In this document: in pieces, positions 53,248 through 61,877 of the stretch
How the letters are laid out: the number at the start of each line of letters is the position of its first letter
Position numbering within the stretch: position 1 is the stretch's first letter
Assembly (NCBI GenBank): GCA_025041195.1
Contig: JAKCFM010000001.1
Span: forward strand, 2,604,001 to 2,668,000
From: Halobacteriales archaeon YIM A00013
GTDB taxonomy: Archaea > Halobacteriota > Halobacteria > Halobacteriales > Haloarculaceae
Direction of reading: 5' to 3'
DNA: 64,000 nucleotides
The notes under the pieces: generated by a model
Told to the model about the DNA's origin: nothing
Databases searched by the model: none
What the model saw: only the letters and a program-made list of their open reading frames with translations
Program-made: the position numbers and the translations under genes

Positions 53248-54014
53248 GTACCGTTCTCGAAACGACGGCCCTCACCCGCTCGTTCGGGGGGCTGGTGGCG
53301 GTCGATTCGGTCTCCATCGAATTTGCTGACAGCGAAATTACGGCGATTATTGGCCCGAACGGCGCCGGCAAGACGACGTTTTACAATCTGCTCACCGGTG
53401 TGCTCACCCCAACCTCGGGAACGGTGCGGCTTCGTCCTCACGACGATGATCAAGTTCTCATCACCGGGAAATCGCCTGACTCAATCGCCAGACTCGGTCT
53501 CTCCCGCGCGTATCAGATCAACAATGTGTTCGACGGGCTCACGGTGGCCCAGAACGTTCGCATCGCCTGTATCAGTCGATTCGATCGGTCGTTCGATTGG
53601 CGGGCGGTGTCTGCCTCTGATCCAGAACTATCGACCGCAGTGACTGAGATACTGACACAGACGAATTTGCGTGGGGTTGCGGATTCGAAGTGTTCGTCGC
53701 TCTCTCACGGCGACGTCCGGAAGGTTGAAATCGCGATCGCACTCGGAACTGACCCATCAGTTGTGTTACTCGATGAGCCGACAGCCGGAATGAACGCAAC
53801 TGAGACCCAGCGCATGGTCGAGCTGCTCCGTGAGCTGGATACGACGACTGACACGACCTTCGTACTTACCGAACATGATATGGACGTTGTTCGTGATGTT
53901 GCTGATCGGATCATCGTCTTCGATGATGGGTCGGTAATCGCGCGTGGCTCGCCACAAACGGTGCTCACCGATGATCGCGTCACGGGCGCGTATCTCGGCG
54001 GTGGTTCGACGTGA
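53244..54014 (+). CDS. livG: Branched-chain amino-acid-type ABC ATPase LivG
   Basis: The 256-residue ATPase shows Walker A IIGPNGAGKTTFYNLLTGVL, the signature SSLSHGDVRKVEIAIALGTD (HGD in place of GGQ, usual in LivG) and Walker B VVLLDEPTAGMNATE, then the H-loop VLTEHDMDVV. It couples to LivM/LivH. Its stop overlaps the livF start by four bases. Confidence 0.94.
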   Translation: MSTVLETTALTRSFGGLVAVDSVSIEFADSEITAIIGPNGAGKTTFYNLLTGVLTPTSGTVRLRPHDDDQVLITGKSPDSIARLGLSRAYQINNVFDGLTVAQNVRIACISRFDRSFDWRAVSASDPELSTAVTEILTQTNLRGVADSKCSSLSHGDVRKVEIAIALGTDPSVVLLDEPTAGMNATETQRMVELLRELDTTTDTTFVLTEHDMDVVRDVADRIIVFDDGSVIARGSPQTVLTDDRVTGAYLGGGST

Positions 54015-54721
54015 ACGCGCTCGAACTCGACGGCGTCGATGCGTTTTATGACGAGAGTCACGTGTTGCACGACGTTTCGATGACGATTTCAGCAGGTGAG
54101 ATTGTCGCGCTGCTTGGGCGAAACGGTGCCGGAAAAACGACCACGTTCCGAGCGATCACCGGGTTGATCGACCGAACTGGGACGCTCACCCATCACGGGA
54201 CGGATGTGAGCGCGATGTCAGCCGAGTCGATCGCCCGTGGTGGGGTGGCGCTCGTCCCGGAAGCCCGTCGCGTGTTTCCCTCGCTCACTGTCCGTGAAAA
54301 CCTCCAGCTAGCCCGTGATGTCTGTGACGATCCACGGTCGATCGATTCGGTGTTCGAGCAGTTCGAACTGCTCGCATCGCTCGCCGAGCAACCCGGTCGG
54401 ACGTTGTCCGGTGGCGAAAAACAGCTGCTCTCGATCGCGCGAGCCCTGGTTCAGGACCCATCGTTGTTGTTGCTCGATGAGCCAACCGAAGGGCTCGCAC
54501 CAGTGATCGTCGAAACCCTACAGTCACTGCTCCAGGAGATCGCTGGCGAGAAGCTCACAGTGGGGCTTGCCGAACAGAACGCGGAATTTGCACTCTCTCT
54601 GGCTCAGCGAGCATACATCATCGAGAACGGCCGAATCGTCTGGAACGACACGGTCGAGGCGCTTGAAGCGAACGAGGAACTGCTCGAAAGACATCTTGCG
54701 GTCTCGAAACCGACACGGTAA
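54011..54721 (+). CDS. livF: Branched-chain amino-acid-type ABC ATPase LivF
   Basis: The 236-residue ATPase shows Walker A LGRNGAGKTTTFRAITGLID, RGGVALVPEARRVFPSLTVR, the signature LSGGEKQLLSIARALVQDPS and Walker B LLLLDEPTEGLAPVIVE. With LivG it drives the importer. The full set (livJ, livM, livH, livG, livF) lies in this window in two divergent operons. Confidence 0.94.
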   Translation: MNALELDGVDAFYDESHVLHDVSMTISAGEIVALLGRNGAGKTTTFRAITGLIDRTGTLTHHGTDVSAMSAESIARGGVALVPEARRVFPSLTVRENLQLARDVCDDPRSIDSVFEQFELLASLAEQPGRTLSGGEKQLLSIARALVQDPSLLLLDEPTEGLAPVIVETLQSLLQEIAGEKLTVGLAEQNAEFALSLAQRAYIIENGRIVWNDTVEALEANEELLERHLAVSKPTR

Positions 54722-54750
54722 GGCGCTCGCCATCACCTGTTTCGACTGAC

Positions 54751-55902
54751 TCAGTCCTGCACTCCGAGCGTCAACACGGACGACCGCGTGTTGTTTTCAG
54801 TGGCTCCAGCGCGCTGTCGGAGCCAGTCGCGCCCGCGATCCGTTGCACGCGGTCCGTATTCGTTCGCTCGAACGTCGAACCGCTGGTTCGCATCGACCTT
54901 GCTCTGAAACACGACCGATTCTTTCCCGTCAAAACTGAGCGATGGCACCCCCCGGAACCAATTGTTACGAACGAATGACTGCTCTGCGGAGACGCCGCGC
55001 AATCCGACGCCAGGAACGGTCGTTGGCTCGAACACATTGTGGTGCACTCGAAGATAGGTCCCAGCGAGATTACCACTGTAGTCGTCGAGATTGTCGGCCT
55101 TGCTGTGCATATCAAACACATGGCTGACGGCATGCGGACCGACGACGTTGTAGCGGGCTTCGTAGCCGTTCGTTTCCGACCCGAACGCAGCAACAGAGTG
55201 CCGGTTGTAATCGAAGTAGTTCCACTTTATTTGTCCCTCGCCATTGCGGAGATTGACGCCATAGCCAAGCGTCTGCATCTGATTGTGATGGATCGCGTTG
55301 TGGTGGACCCGTGTCGTGGTCGGAACGTCCGCAGCACCACCACTGATGGCGGCGTGCGTCCAGCCCGCCAGCTCACAGTGGTCGATTTCGGCCAGCTCAC
55401 CCTGGAAATCGAACGCCTGGGTGTAGTAGCGTGCCGGGGTGCCCTCTGCTGTGCGGGGATCGAAAAAGTCGAGTTCCGGCCCCCTGAATCGCACGCCACT
55501 CACCCGACAGTGGCCTTCGGTGTGCTCGAAAACGGTGTCGGGATATGATGAGACGGAGAGCTTCGCACCCGGATTCTGCTGTGCCCGGTCGCTGGCGATC
55601 GTCACGTTCGGCGCGATGGTGATCGGAAACGGCCCGCTCAGTTCGAGTTCGAGCTCCCCCGGCAGCCACACCGTGGCTCCATCCTCTCCGACTGCGTCTC
55701 GAAGTTGTGCTTCGGAGCGGACAACGACCGCATCCTGGCTCTGACCAACCGACGCCGACGATGCAACGAACCCCGTTGGCGACGGTTCAGTGTATCCGGC
55801 GAGGGAGAGACACCCACCAGTTGTGCCCACGACGCCGGCCACTGTCCCAAGCAAGGCTCGTCGAGAACACCGGGGCAGGCCGTCGGTTTTCGCGTTGTCC
55901 AT
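54751..55902 (-). CDS. Tat lipoprotein with right-handed beta-helix
   Basis: The 383-residue protein (start MDNAKTDGLPRCSRRALLGT) has a twin-arginine lipoprotein signal with a lipid-bearing Cys in TTGGC. The rest is a right-handed parallel beta-helix, typical of pectate-lyase or DUF1565-like folds: DAVGEDGATVWLPGELELEL, TTRVHHNAIHHNQMQTLGYG and NLAGTYLRVHHNVFEPTTVP. It may cleave or bind a polysaccharide outside the cell. ATGs six and ten codons earlier are also possible. No clear catalytic acid set was identified. Confidence 0.82.
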   Translation of the reverse strand: MDNAKTDGLPRCSRRALLGTVAGVVGTTGGCLSLAGYTEPSPTGFVASSASVGQSQDAVVVRSEAQLRDAVGEDGATVWLPGELELELSGPFPITIAPNVTIASDRAQQNPGAKLSVSSYPDTVFEHTEGHCRVSGVRFRGPELDFFDPRTAEGTPARYYTQAFDFQGELAEIDHCELAGWTHAAISGGAADVPTTTRVHHNAIHHNQMQTLGYGVNLRNGEGQIKWNYFDYNRHSVAAFGSETNGYEARYNVVGPHAVSHVFDMHSKADNLDDYSGNLAGTYLRVHHNVFEPTTVPGVGLRGVSAEQSFVRNNWFRGVPSLSFDGKESVVFQSKVDANQRFDVRANEYGPRATDRGRDWLRQRAGATENNTRSSVLTLGVQD

Positions 55903-56026
55903 GGTTCTGGGAGTCTTCATGAACGGCGGCACAATAGGAATTCGGATTCAACAACCGATCCACGCCGACCAGATCGTCTCACATTGTTGAGAAAACAGCC
56001 TGTACAAATACTTCTCTCTTATTGCT

Positions 56027-57982
56027 TCAGATTTCGGTGATCCGATCGTACTGCTGGTCGACTGCGGCGGCGTCTTCTGGAAGCAGCGCCGCGACGAGGA
56101 ATTCGGCGTGATCGGCCACGTATTCGACGAGCGTGGCGATTCGGTCCGAATCAATCGCTTCGAGCGAGTCCAACAGCATTACCGGCACCGTCTTGTGGAC
56201 TTCGTGGACGAGATAGCCCGCAAGTGCGAACACGAGTCCGGTAACCTCTCGTTCGCTCTCTGAAAGGTGATCAACGGTGTCCTCGTAGGCAACACCGGAG
56301 TCGGTCGATCGGATCACGTGGAGATCGAACGTGCGCTCGGTGACCGACCGTCGACCGCGGGTGACCTGGTGTTCGGTCCGCTCGATCCAGATCCGTTCGA
56401 GGTTGGCGTATTCTAAGAGGTCAAGGACGGTCTCCATGTGGTCGTTGAACTGATCAACCGCCTGCTGTTCGATCTGTTCGATTTTCGTCCGCAGGTCGGC
56501 CAGCTCGTCGGCAAGATCTGCCTTTTCCTCGGTAAGAGAATCTCGCTCGTCGATGCGGGCTTCGATCGATTCGATCTCGGATTCGACCGATTCGCGCTGG
56601 GTCTGTAGGCGGCCGATCTCGAACTCGATCTTGTTGGCATCCTTATGGAGATCGAGGATGTTGCTGTAGTCTTCTTCCTGAAGATCCTCAACGTCGGCTT
56701 CGAGCCCCTCAATCTCGGCTTCGAGTACGGAGCGGTCCTCCTGGAGCGCTTCGACGCGCTGTTCGCGTTCATCAAGCTCCTGTTCGATCTGCTCAAGCCG
56801 GGATTCTAGCGACTCGCGTTCGCGCTCGTGTGTCTGCAGCGAGTTTCGCGTTTCCTGCAGCTCATCGATATCTGCGCGCAGTTCGTTTCGCTCCTCGAAC
56901 CGATCGCTTCGAAGTTCCTGCAATCGCTCAAGCGTTTGTTCAATTTCTGCTCGTTCTACCTCACTGCCACAGGTCCAGCAGACCACCTGTTCGGAGTCGG
57001 CCATCAGCTGATCGGTGAGCGACTCTGGGTCTGCACTCGTCTCACCACGAAGTGATTGCGCGATCTCCGGGCTGGTTCCTTCGAGCATCTCCTCGTTGAA
57101 CTGGATGATCGTCTGGAGCTCGTTGACAGTCCCGTCGATCGATCGCTGTCGTTCTCTGAGTCGGTCGATCTCCGAATCGATTTCGTCGATATCCCCGCCG
57201 GGGCCACCGGTCAGCTCTGCAAGCTCGGCTTCGATCGACTCGCGCTCCTCGTCGAGCGCGTCGAGACTCTCGCGCTGGGTGTCGAGTTCAAATCTGGCGT
57301 CATCGAGCGATGCGCGCGCGTCGTGAAGCTCATCGAGCGCGCTTTCGAGCTCGCGTTTGTCGGCGCGTCCCTCTTCGACATCAGTGTCTGCCTCCTCAAG
57401 TTCGGCCTCTTTTTCTGCCAGTGCCGACTGCTTTGCTTCGATCTGGTCGGTGAGCTGTGCACGCCGCTCTTCGAGCGACACCAGATCGTCTGCGAGCGAA
57501 TCGAGGCTCGAAAGCTCCTCTTCAACCGATCGCTGCCGGGCTTCGAGCTGCTTGATCTCGGCCTGAATTGCGTTCGTATCGACAGGTCGCATAATAAGTT
57601 CTCGGAGATCATCACCCCGAGCAACGGCCTGTCGCGCTTCGTTCGACTCTAGCAAAAAGGCGAACAGATCTGCGAGCTCCGTCGATTCGAGATACGGCTC
57701 GCCACCCCTGATGATTGTCCCGTTACGTCGCTCTAACGTCCGACGATACGTTTCATCGCCGAGTTGCATCTCGACGGAACCGGCGTCTGCATCACCTTTG
57801 AGCGACACCCGATCGCTTCCGAACGCTGCCATGATCGCCTGGAGCAGAGATGTCCGATTAGTTGCGTTTCTGCCGGCAAGTGCGGTTACTCCCGGTGAAA
57901 ATTCCACGGTCGTGCTGTCTATCCCGCCGATGTTTTCGACGGAGAGTTGCAGCTTTTCTGTCCCGAGTTGCGATGTACCCAT
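56027..57982 (-). CDS. Archaea-specific SMC-related protein
   Basis: The 651-residue protein has an SMC/Rad50 layout: an N-terminal head, about 400 residues of coiled coil with a central zinc hook (VVCWTCGSEVERAEIE at about residue 330) and a C-terminal head. The P-loop is odd: LAGRNATNRTSLLQAIMAAF lacks the Lys of Walker A. The signature is DHLSESEREVTGLVFALAGY and Walker B is VPVMLLDSLEAIDSD, with Ser after the Asp. These features mark the archaea-specific SMC-related family. It is next to rdfA on the same strand and probably works with it in cell-shape control. Confidence 0.9.
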   Translation of the reverse strand: MGTSQLGTEKLQLSVENIGGIDSTTVEFSPGVTALAGRNATNRTSLLQAIMAAFGSDRVSLKGDADAGSVEMQLGDETYRRTLERRNGTIIRGGEPYLESTELADLFAFLLESNEARQAVARGDDLRELIMRPVDTNAIQAEIKQLEARQRSVEEELSSLDSLADDLVSLEERRAQLTDQIEAKQSALAEKEAELEEADTDVEEGRADKRELESALDELHDARASLDDARFELDTQRESLDALDEERESIEAELAELTGGPGGDIDEIDSEIDRLRERQRSIDGTVNELQTIIQFNEEMLEGTSPEIAQSLRGETSADPESLTDQLMADSEQVVCWTCGSEVERAEIEQTLERLQELRSDRFEERNELRADIDELQETRNSLQTHERERESLESRLEQIEQELDEREQRVEALQEDRSVLEAEIEGLEADVEDLQEEDYSNILDLHKDANKIEFEIGRLQTQRESVESEIESIEARIDERDSLTEEKADLADELADLRTKIEQIEQQAVDQFNDHMETVLDLLEYANLERIWIERTEHQVTRGRRSVTERTFDLHVIRSTDSGVAYEDTVDHLSESEREVTGLVFALAGYLVHEVHKTVPVMLLDSLEAIDSDRIATLVEYVADHAEFLVAALLPEDAAAVDQQYDRITEI

Positions 57983-58109
57983 ATACATACCTCTCGAACG
58001 TCCTTCTATTTAACTCCTCAGACTCGTCATCGTTTGTGAAGCCCATCGCTACTGGGGTTACAGCTGTAAGTTCGTAACGGCCATGCCACTCGCACGCAGA
58101 ATATAGTTA

Positions 58110-58763
58110 TTAATCTTGACAATCACAGTGGCCGCGTTCGAGTAGATCGACGACGTTGTACCGTGTTCCACAGTCCTGGCAGGTGACGGTGACGTCTACG
58201 AGCACGTCAAACGATCCAATATCGAGTCGATCGGTGTTTTCGAGGGTCGCGAGGTTGTCTTCAGTCACGCGGAGGGTTCGATGTGAGAGTCGCTGAATAG
58301 CCTGTGTGACGCTCTCGATTCTGTCGCTGTCATTGGTTTCTGGCGAGGAGTGTCGTGCGCCACGGTATTTCGTCAGATAGGTGTGAATCGCCTGATGAGA
58401 GACGAAATCGCGTTCGAGCGCTTCGATTGCAACCCCATCGTGTTCGAGGTCTTTTCGCGCTTGCGTCCGAACACCACTGCTCACGTCGTCGCCAGTGAGC
58501 AGTCGATAGACGTTATCTACCTCGCCATCGATCGGCTGCCGGCCTGCCTGATCCATAGCAACTTCGAGGAGCTGTTTGTTGAGCCAGTCAGCCAGTTCGC
58601 GGAGACTGTGACGTTCTGTGTCCTCTCCCGTCCATTTGGCTTCCATCTGTTCTCCAAGACCCTCGAGATCGTACTCGACGAGCACACGGCCAACTTTGCT
58701 GGCGGTGTGTGACCTGTCTGATCGCTGAGTATCTGAATCGGTGCGATCACCGTGGTCGTTCAT
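58110..58763 (-). CDS. rdfA: Rod-determining factor RdfA
   Basis: The 217-residue acidic protein matches RdfA, which in Haloferax volcanii is needed for the rod form. It has an N-terminal helical part (SKVGRVLVEYDLEGLGEQME, SLRELADWLNKQLLEVAMDQ), a middle segment LLTGDDVSSGVRTQARKDLE and a C-terminal zinc-ribbon-like end (TCQDCGTRYN, then HCDCQD). The ATG at 58763 was chosen. It lies 127 bases upstream of the SMC-related gene on the same strand, a conserved pairing from memory. Confidence 0.88.
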   Translation of the reverse strand: MNDHGDRTDSDTQRSDRSHTASKVGRVLVEYDLEGLGEQMEAKWTGEDTERHSLRELADWLNKQLLEVAMDQAGRQPIDGEVDNVYRLLTGDDVSSGVRTQARKDLEHDGVAIEALERDFVSHQAIHTYLTKYRGARHSSPETNDSDRIESVTQAIQRLSHRTLRVTEDNLATLENTDRLDIGSFDVLVDVTVTCQDCGTRYNVVDLLERGHCDCQD

Positions 58764-59154
58764 AGTACACATCGAAACGCTCTCAATATGAATAAGTGTT
58801 CATTTTGTCGCGACTGTTGTCACTGAATCAGTCGCTCTTGTTCAACGTACCAACGATCCAACGTCGGTGGATATAGCGCCCACCCCACTCTGGAGCTGAG
58901 CTGGCGCCCCACATCCTCTTGCTATCGACCACAATCTGAACAAAATTCATTGTAATTGAATGGCAAACCCATACGTGTATTGTGACGTTTGGTAGTCGTA
59001 AGAACCGCTCACAGTGGCGATTGCGTTCGATTATGATGGACTGTGACGTTCTGATGCGGCTGGATGGACCGTGGATTTCGAAGGACGGGAGTGCTCTAGA
59101 TTAGAGTGGTGCTTCATTCTCAATGCACGGAGCGATTGGCGTATCCAGAATCCA
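58764..59154. other. 391-base intergenic region
   Basis: This lies between the rdfA start and the end of the ArsR-type regulator gene. It is mixed in composition with several poly-A/T stretches (for example near 58780-58805 and 58935-58960) and probably holds the rdfA promoter. No coding frame or RNA fold was recognised. Confidence 0.5.
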
Positions 59155-60015
59155 TCACTCGAAACGCACGTCACCGTTTGCGTGCAGCACTGGTTCGATG
59201 CGATCGCCATCATATTCGAACTCGAAGCGAATCGTTGGGGGTGCTTCGGAGATGATCGTCGAGTTGAATCGATCGAGCGTTGCCCACGCGCGCTCGGCGT
59301 GGGCCGCGTGGAGTTCGAGGCCATGTGCAAAAAAGAACTGCTCGACCAATGGATGGTACGTGACAACGGAGGCCCCGGTCAGATACAGTCCGCTGACACA
59401 CCGCTGACAGTCGAACTGCACGCGAGATGGCTTCGGATCGGCCGGCGTCCCACCTGGGAGCCGTTTGAGCTGCGCAGTGACACGACCAGCACAGACCGGA
59501 CAGAATCCCATCGTTACGCGCTGGATGAGTACCCTGAGCCACCTGGCGAATGCACGCCCGAGTGCTTCTCGCTCGAACTGTTCGATCGTTCCCGCCGGAA
59601 ATGGGAACGTCGCACCACCATCACAGTCGACACAGCGGATGTGCGCCATTCCATCGCGATAGCTTGCCTGTTTGGGCCCATCACAGAGCAGACAGTGCCA
59701 GTCGAGATCGATGGGCGCAACCGTCTGCTCTGGAGCGAACGAGTTCGCCAGAATTGCCCCACCAACACGCTTTCCAGCCAGTGTGAGTTCATAGCCATCG
59801 GTTTTTTGAACGAATGATCCACGGAGCTGCTGAAGATGGTAGTTGAAATTTCCACTGTCGGGACAGCTGGTTCGCTCGAACAGCGCACGAAATGACAGGG
59901 GTGACGAATTCGCCTGGATTAACGCCCGAATTATTTCGAGTCGAGTACGGTTCCCTAACAGCTCGAACGGATCACTCATGCGGGTGTCCGGGTGTCCAGT
60001 GTCGTCATCGCTCAC
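59155..60015 (-). CDS. ArsR-type HTH regulator with Cys-pair domain
   Basis: The 286-residue protein has an N-terminal winged helix (FELLGNRTRLEIIRALIQAN, then NFNYHLQQLRGSFVQKTDGY) of haloarchaeal ArsR type. The C-terminal 180 residues contain Cys pairs (CLLCDGP, RCVDCDGG, CPVCAGRV, DCQRCVSG) that may bind zinc or sense metal or redox. It is divergent from the ABC exporter at 60129 with 113 bases between, the usual layout of a local repressor and its target. Confidence 0.85.
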   Translation of the reverse strand: MSDDDTGHPDTRMSDPFELLGNRTRLEIIRALIQANSSPLSFRALFERTSCPDSGNFNYHLQQLRGSFVQKTDGYELTLAGKRVGGAILANSFAPEQTVAPIDLDWHCLLCDGPKQASYRDGMAHIRCVDCDGGATFPFPAGTIEQFEREALGRAFARWLRVLIQRVTMGFCPVCAGRVTAQLKRLPGGTPADPKPSRVQFDCQRCVSGLYLTGASVVTYHPLVEQFFFAHGLELHAAHAERAWATLDRFNSTIISEAPPTIRFEFEYDGDRIEPVLHANGDVRFE

Positions 60016-60128
60016 GACCGATCGTAGCTCCCAGATTTACTTGATCGTACTGTATCATTTACGTTGCAGTACTGCGGTGCTGCTGAGATTTTTAGCTGTC
60101 CCGTCAAACCCTCACAGTAATAGTTTGT

Positions 60129-61877
60129 ATGACGGATCCAGAGCGATCGGCGTCGTCGGTTCTCTCCCGGTATACGAGAGCAAAGAGAGACGGATTTGCT
60201 GGTGGGATCTGTTTGCTGGTGATTGCGGTCGTCTGCCACCGGATTCCAGGATTGCTCGTCGGATTTGGTGTCGATGCACTCATTGGAAGCTCATCGCCGG
60301 GAACACAGCCCATCCATAGTATCGTGCTGGTTGGTGTGGTGGGTATTGCCGTCGTCGTCGAGGCGATCTGTCGCAGATACGGGACGATCATCTACGAATC
60401 TGTGGCCCTGGACGTGCAGTCGTCGCTGTACGGCTCGCTCACGTCACAGCTCTTAGCAGTTCCGACGCGAGCGATCGACGGTTGGGATCGTGGCTCACTC
60501 CAGCAGTTGCTCACCGACGACGTAGACGATGTGGGTTCGTTGTTCTCCGGCGTTCGGCTCGGTGTGGAGTATTTTGGTGGGCTTTGTGTCGCGTTCGTGA
60601 TTCTCTATTGGCTCTCGCCAGTGCTCGCCACCGTGTTGCTGTTTGTTCCTGTCGGTCTCGTTTTCCTCAGTCGTTGGTATGCACGATTGCTCGCTCCTCG
60701 TTACGATGCTGTTAAAGAACAGCTTGGGCGGGTTCACGAGCACGTTCAGTCATCGATTACGGGACTGGCACCGATCAAAGCCAATCAGGCAACGCACAGC
60801 CGCTGTTCGGCGTTCGAAGCGACAGCAGCGGCGTATATGCGCTCACAGTGGCGAACGGATCGACTACGCGTGGTGTACAATGGGCTGTTCTGGGCGCTTG
60901 GCACAACCGGGATCTGGGTGCTGTTCGCGCTCGGTGGTTACTGGATTCTCCAGCCCATATCGGGAACGACGTTGACGCCGGGGAATCTCGTGACGTTCGT
61001 TCTGTATGCAGAGTCGTTTCTGGAACCGACCAGACGGCTCGCGGTCGATGTAGTCGACGCAATTGAAGACGGACGGGCAGCCACCCGGCGGATCGGGGAG
61101 ATACTCGCGATCGAAACCGCCGAATCCGGTCGGTCCGATCGTGCGGTTGCTGGCGATCTCACGCTCTCGTCGGTCTCGTTCGCGTACGACTCGGAGCCGG
61201 TGGTTCGGAACGTGTCGACGACGATTCCGGACGGTGCCTTCGTTGGGATTGTTGGCGAGACAGGGGCGGGAAAATCCACGCTTGCAGCGCTTATCGCAGG
61301 AATTTACTCGCCAACAGCCGGCTCGATCGATGCGAAGTTTTCACCGGGGACGCCCGGACAACACTCAGTAGGATATGTGAGTCAGTCGCCGGTGCTGTTT
61401 CCGGGAACGATCGCTGAGAACGTGGCCACGAACGATTCTCCGGATCGGGCGGCTGTCGAGTACGCGGCGCGAGAGGCCGGAGTCCATTCGATGATCAGTG
61501 AACTGCCAGCAGGCTACGAGACGGCAGTCGGTGCGGATGGGATGGCGCTTTCGACCGGCCAGCGTCGCCGTCTTGCCCTCGCTCGAGCGCTGTACGGCGA
61601 CCCAGGGCTGCTCGTACTTGATGAGGTGACAAGCGGCCTCGACAGCGCCAGCTCGAGAACCATCACTGAACGGCTCACGGCGCTCGCCGGCGAGCACACG
61701 GTTGTTGCAGTCGCCCACCGGTTGGCGACCGTTCGCAGTAGTGATCAGCTCCTGGTCATGCATGATGGCCGGTGTGTTGAGACTGGTACACACACAGAGC
61801 TACTATCGGTCGACGGTCGATACGCATCGCTCTGGCGCTCTGACGCCACTGACAAGCTCCCGGTGATGGACCGATGA
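60129..61877 (+). CDS. ABC exporter half-transporter (membrane domain plus ATPase), subunit 1
   Basis: The 582-residue protein fuses six hydrophobic segments (about residues 20-310) to an ATPase domain. It shows Walker A GIVGETGAGKSTLAALIAG, Q-loop VGYVSQSPVLFPG, signature ALSTGQRRRLALARALYGDP, Walker B LLVLDEVTSGLDSASS and the H-loop VAVAHRLATVRS. The signature is LSTGQ rather than LSGGQ, as in one half of asymmetric exporters. Its stop overlaps the next gene by four bases, so the pair would form a heterodimer exporting a lipid, peptide or drug. Confidence 0.92.
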   Translation: MTDPERSASSVLSRYTRAKRDGFAGGICLLVIAVVCHRIPGLLVGFGVDALIGSSSPGTQPIHSIVLVGVVGIAVVVEAICRRYGTIIYESVALDVQSSLYGSLTSQLLAVPTRAIDGWDRGSLQQLLTDDVDDVGSLFSGVRLGVEYFGGLCVAFVILYWLSPVLATVLLFVPVGLVFLSRWYARLLAPRYDAVKEQLGRVHEHVQSSITGLAPIKANQATHSRCSAFEATAAAYMRSQWRTDRLRVVYNGLFWALGTTGIWVLFALGGYWILQPISGTTLTPGNLVTFVLYAESFLEPTRRLAVDVVDAIEDGRAATRRIGEILAIETAESGRSDRAVAGDLTLSSVSFAYDSEPVVRNVSTTIPDGAFVGIVGETGAGKSTLAALIAGIYSPTAGSIDAKFSPGTPGQHSVGYVSQSPVLFPGTIAENVATNDSPDRAAVEYAAREAGVHSMISELPAGYETAVGADGMALSTGQRRRLALARALYGDPGLLVLDEVTSGLDSASSRTITERLTALAGEHTVVAVAHRLATVRSSDQLLVMHDGRCVETGTHTELLSVDGRYASLWRSDATDKLPVMDR

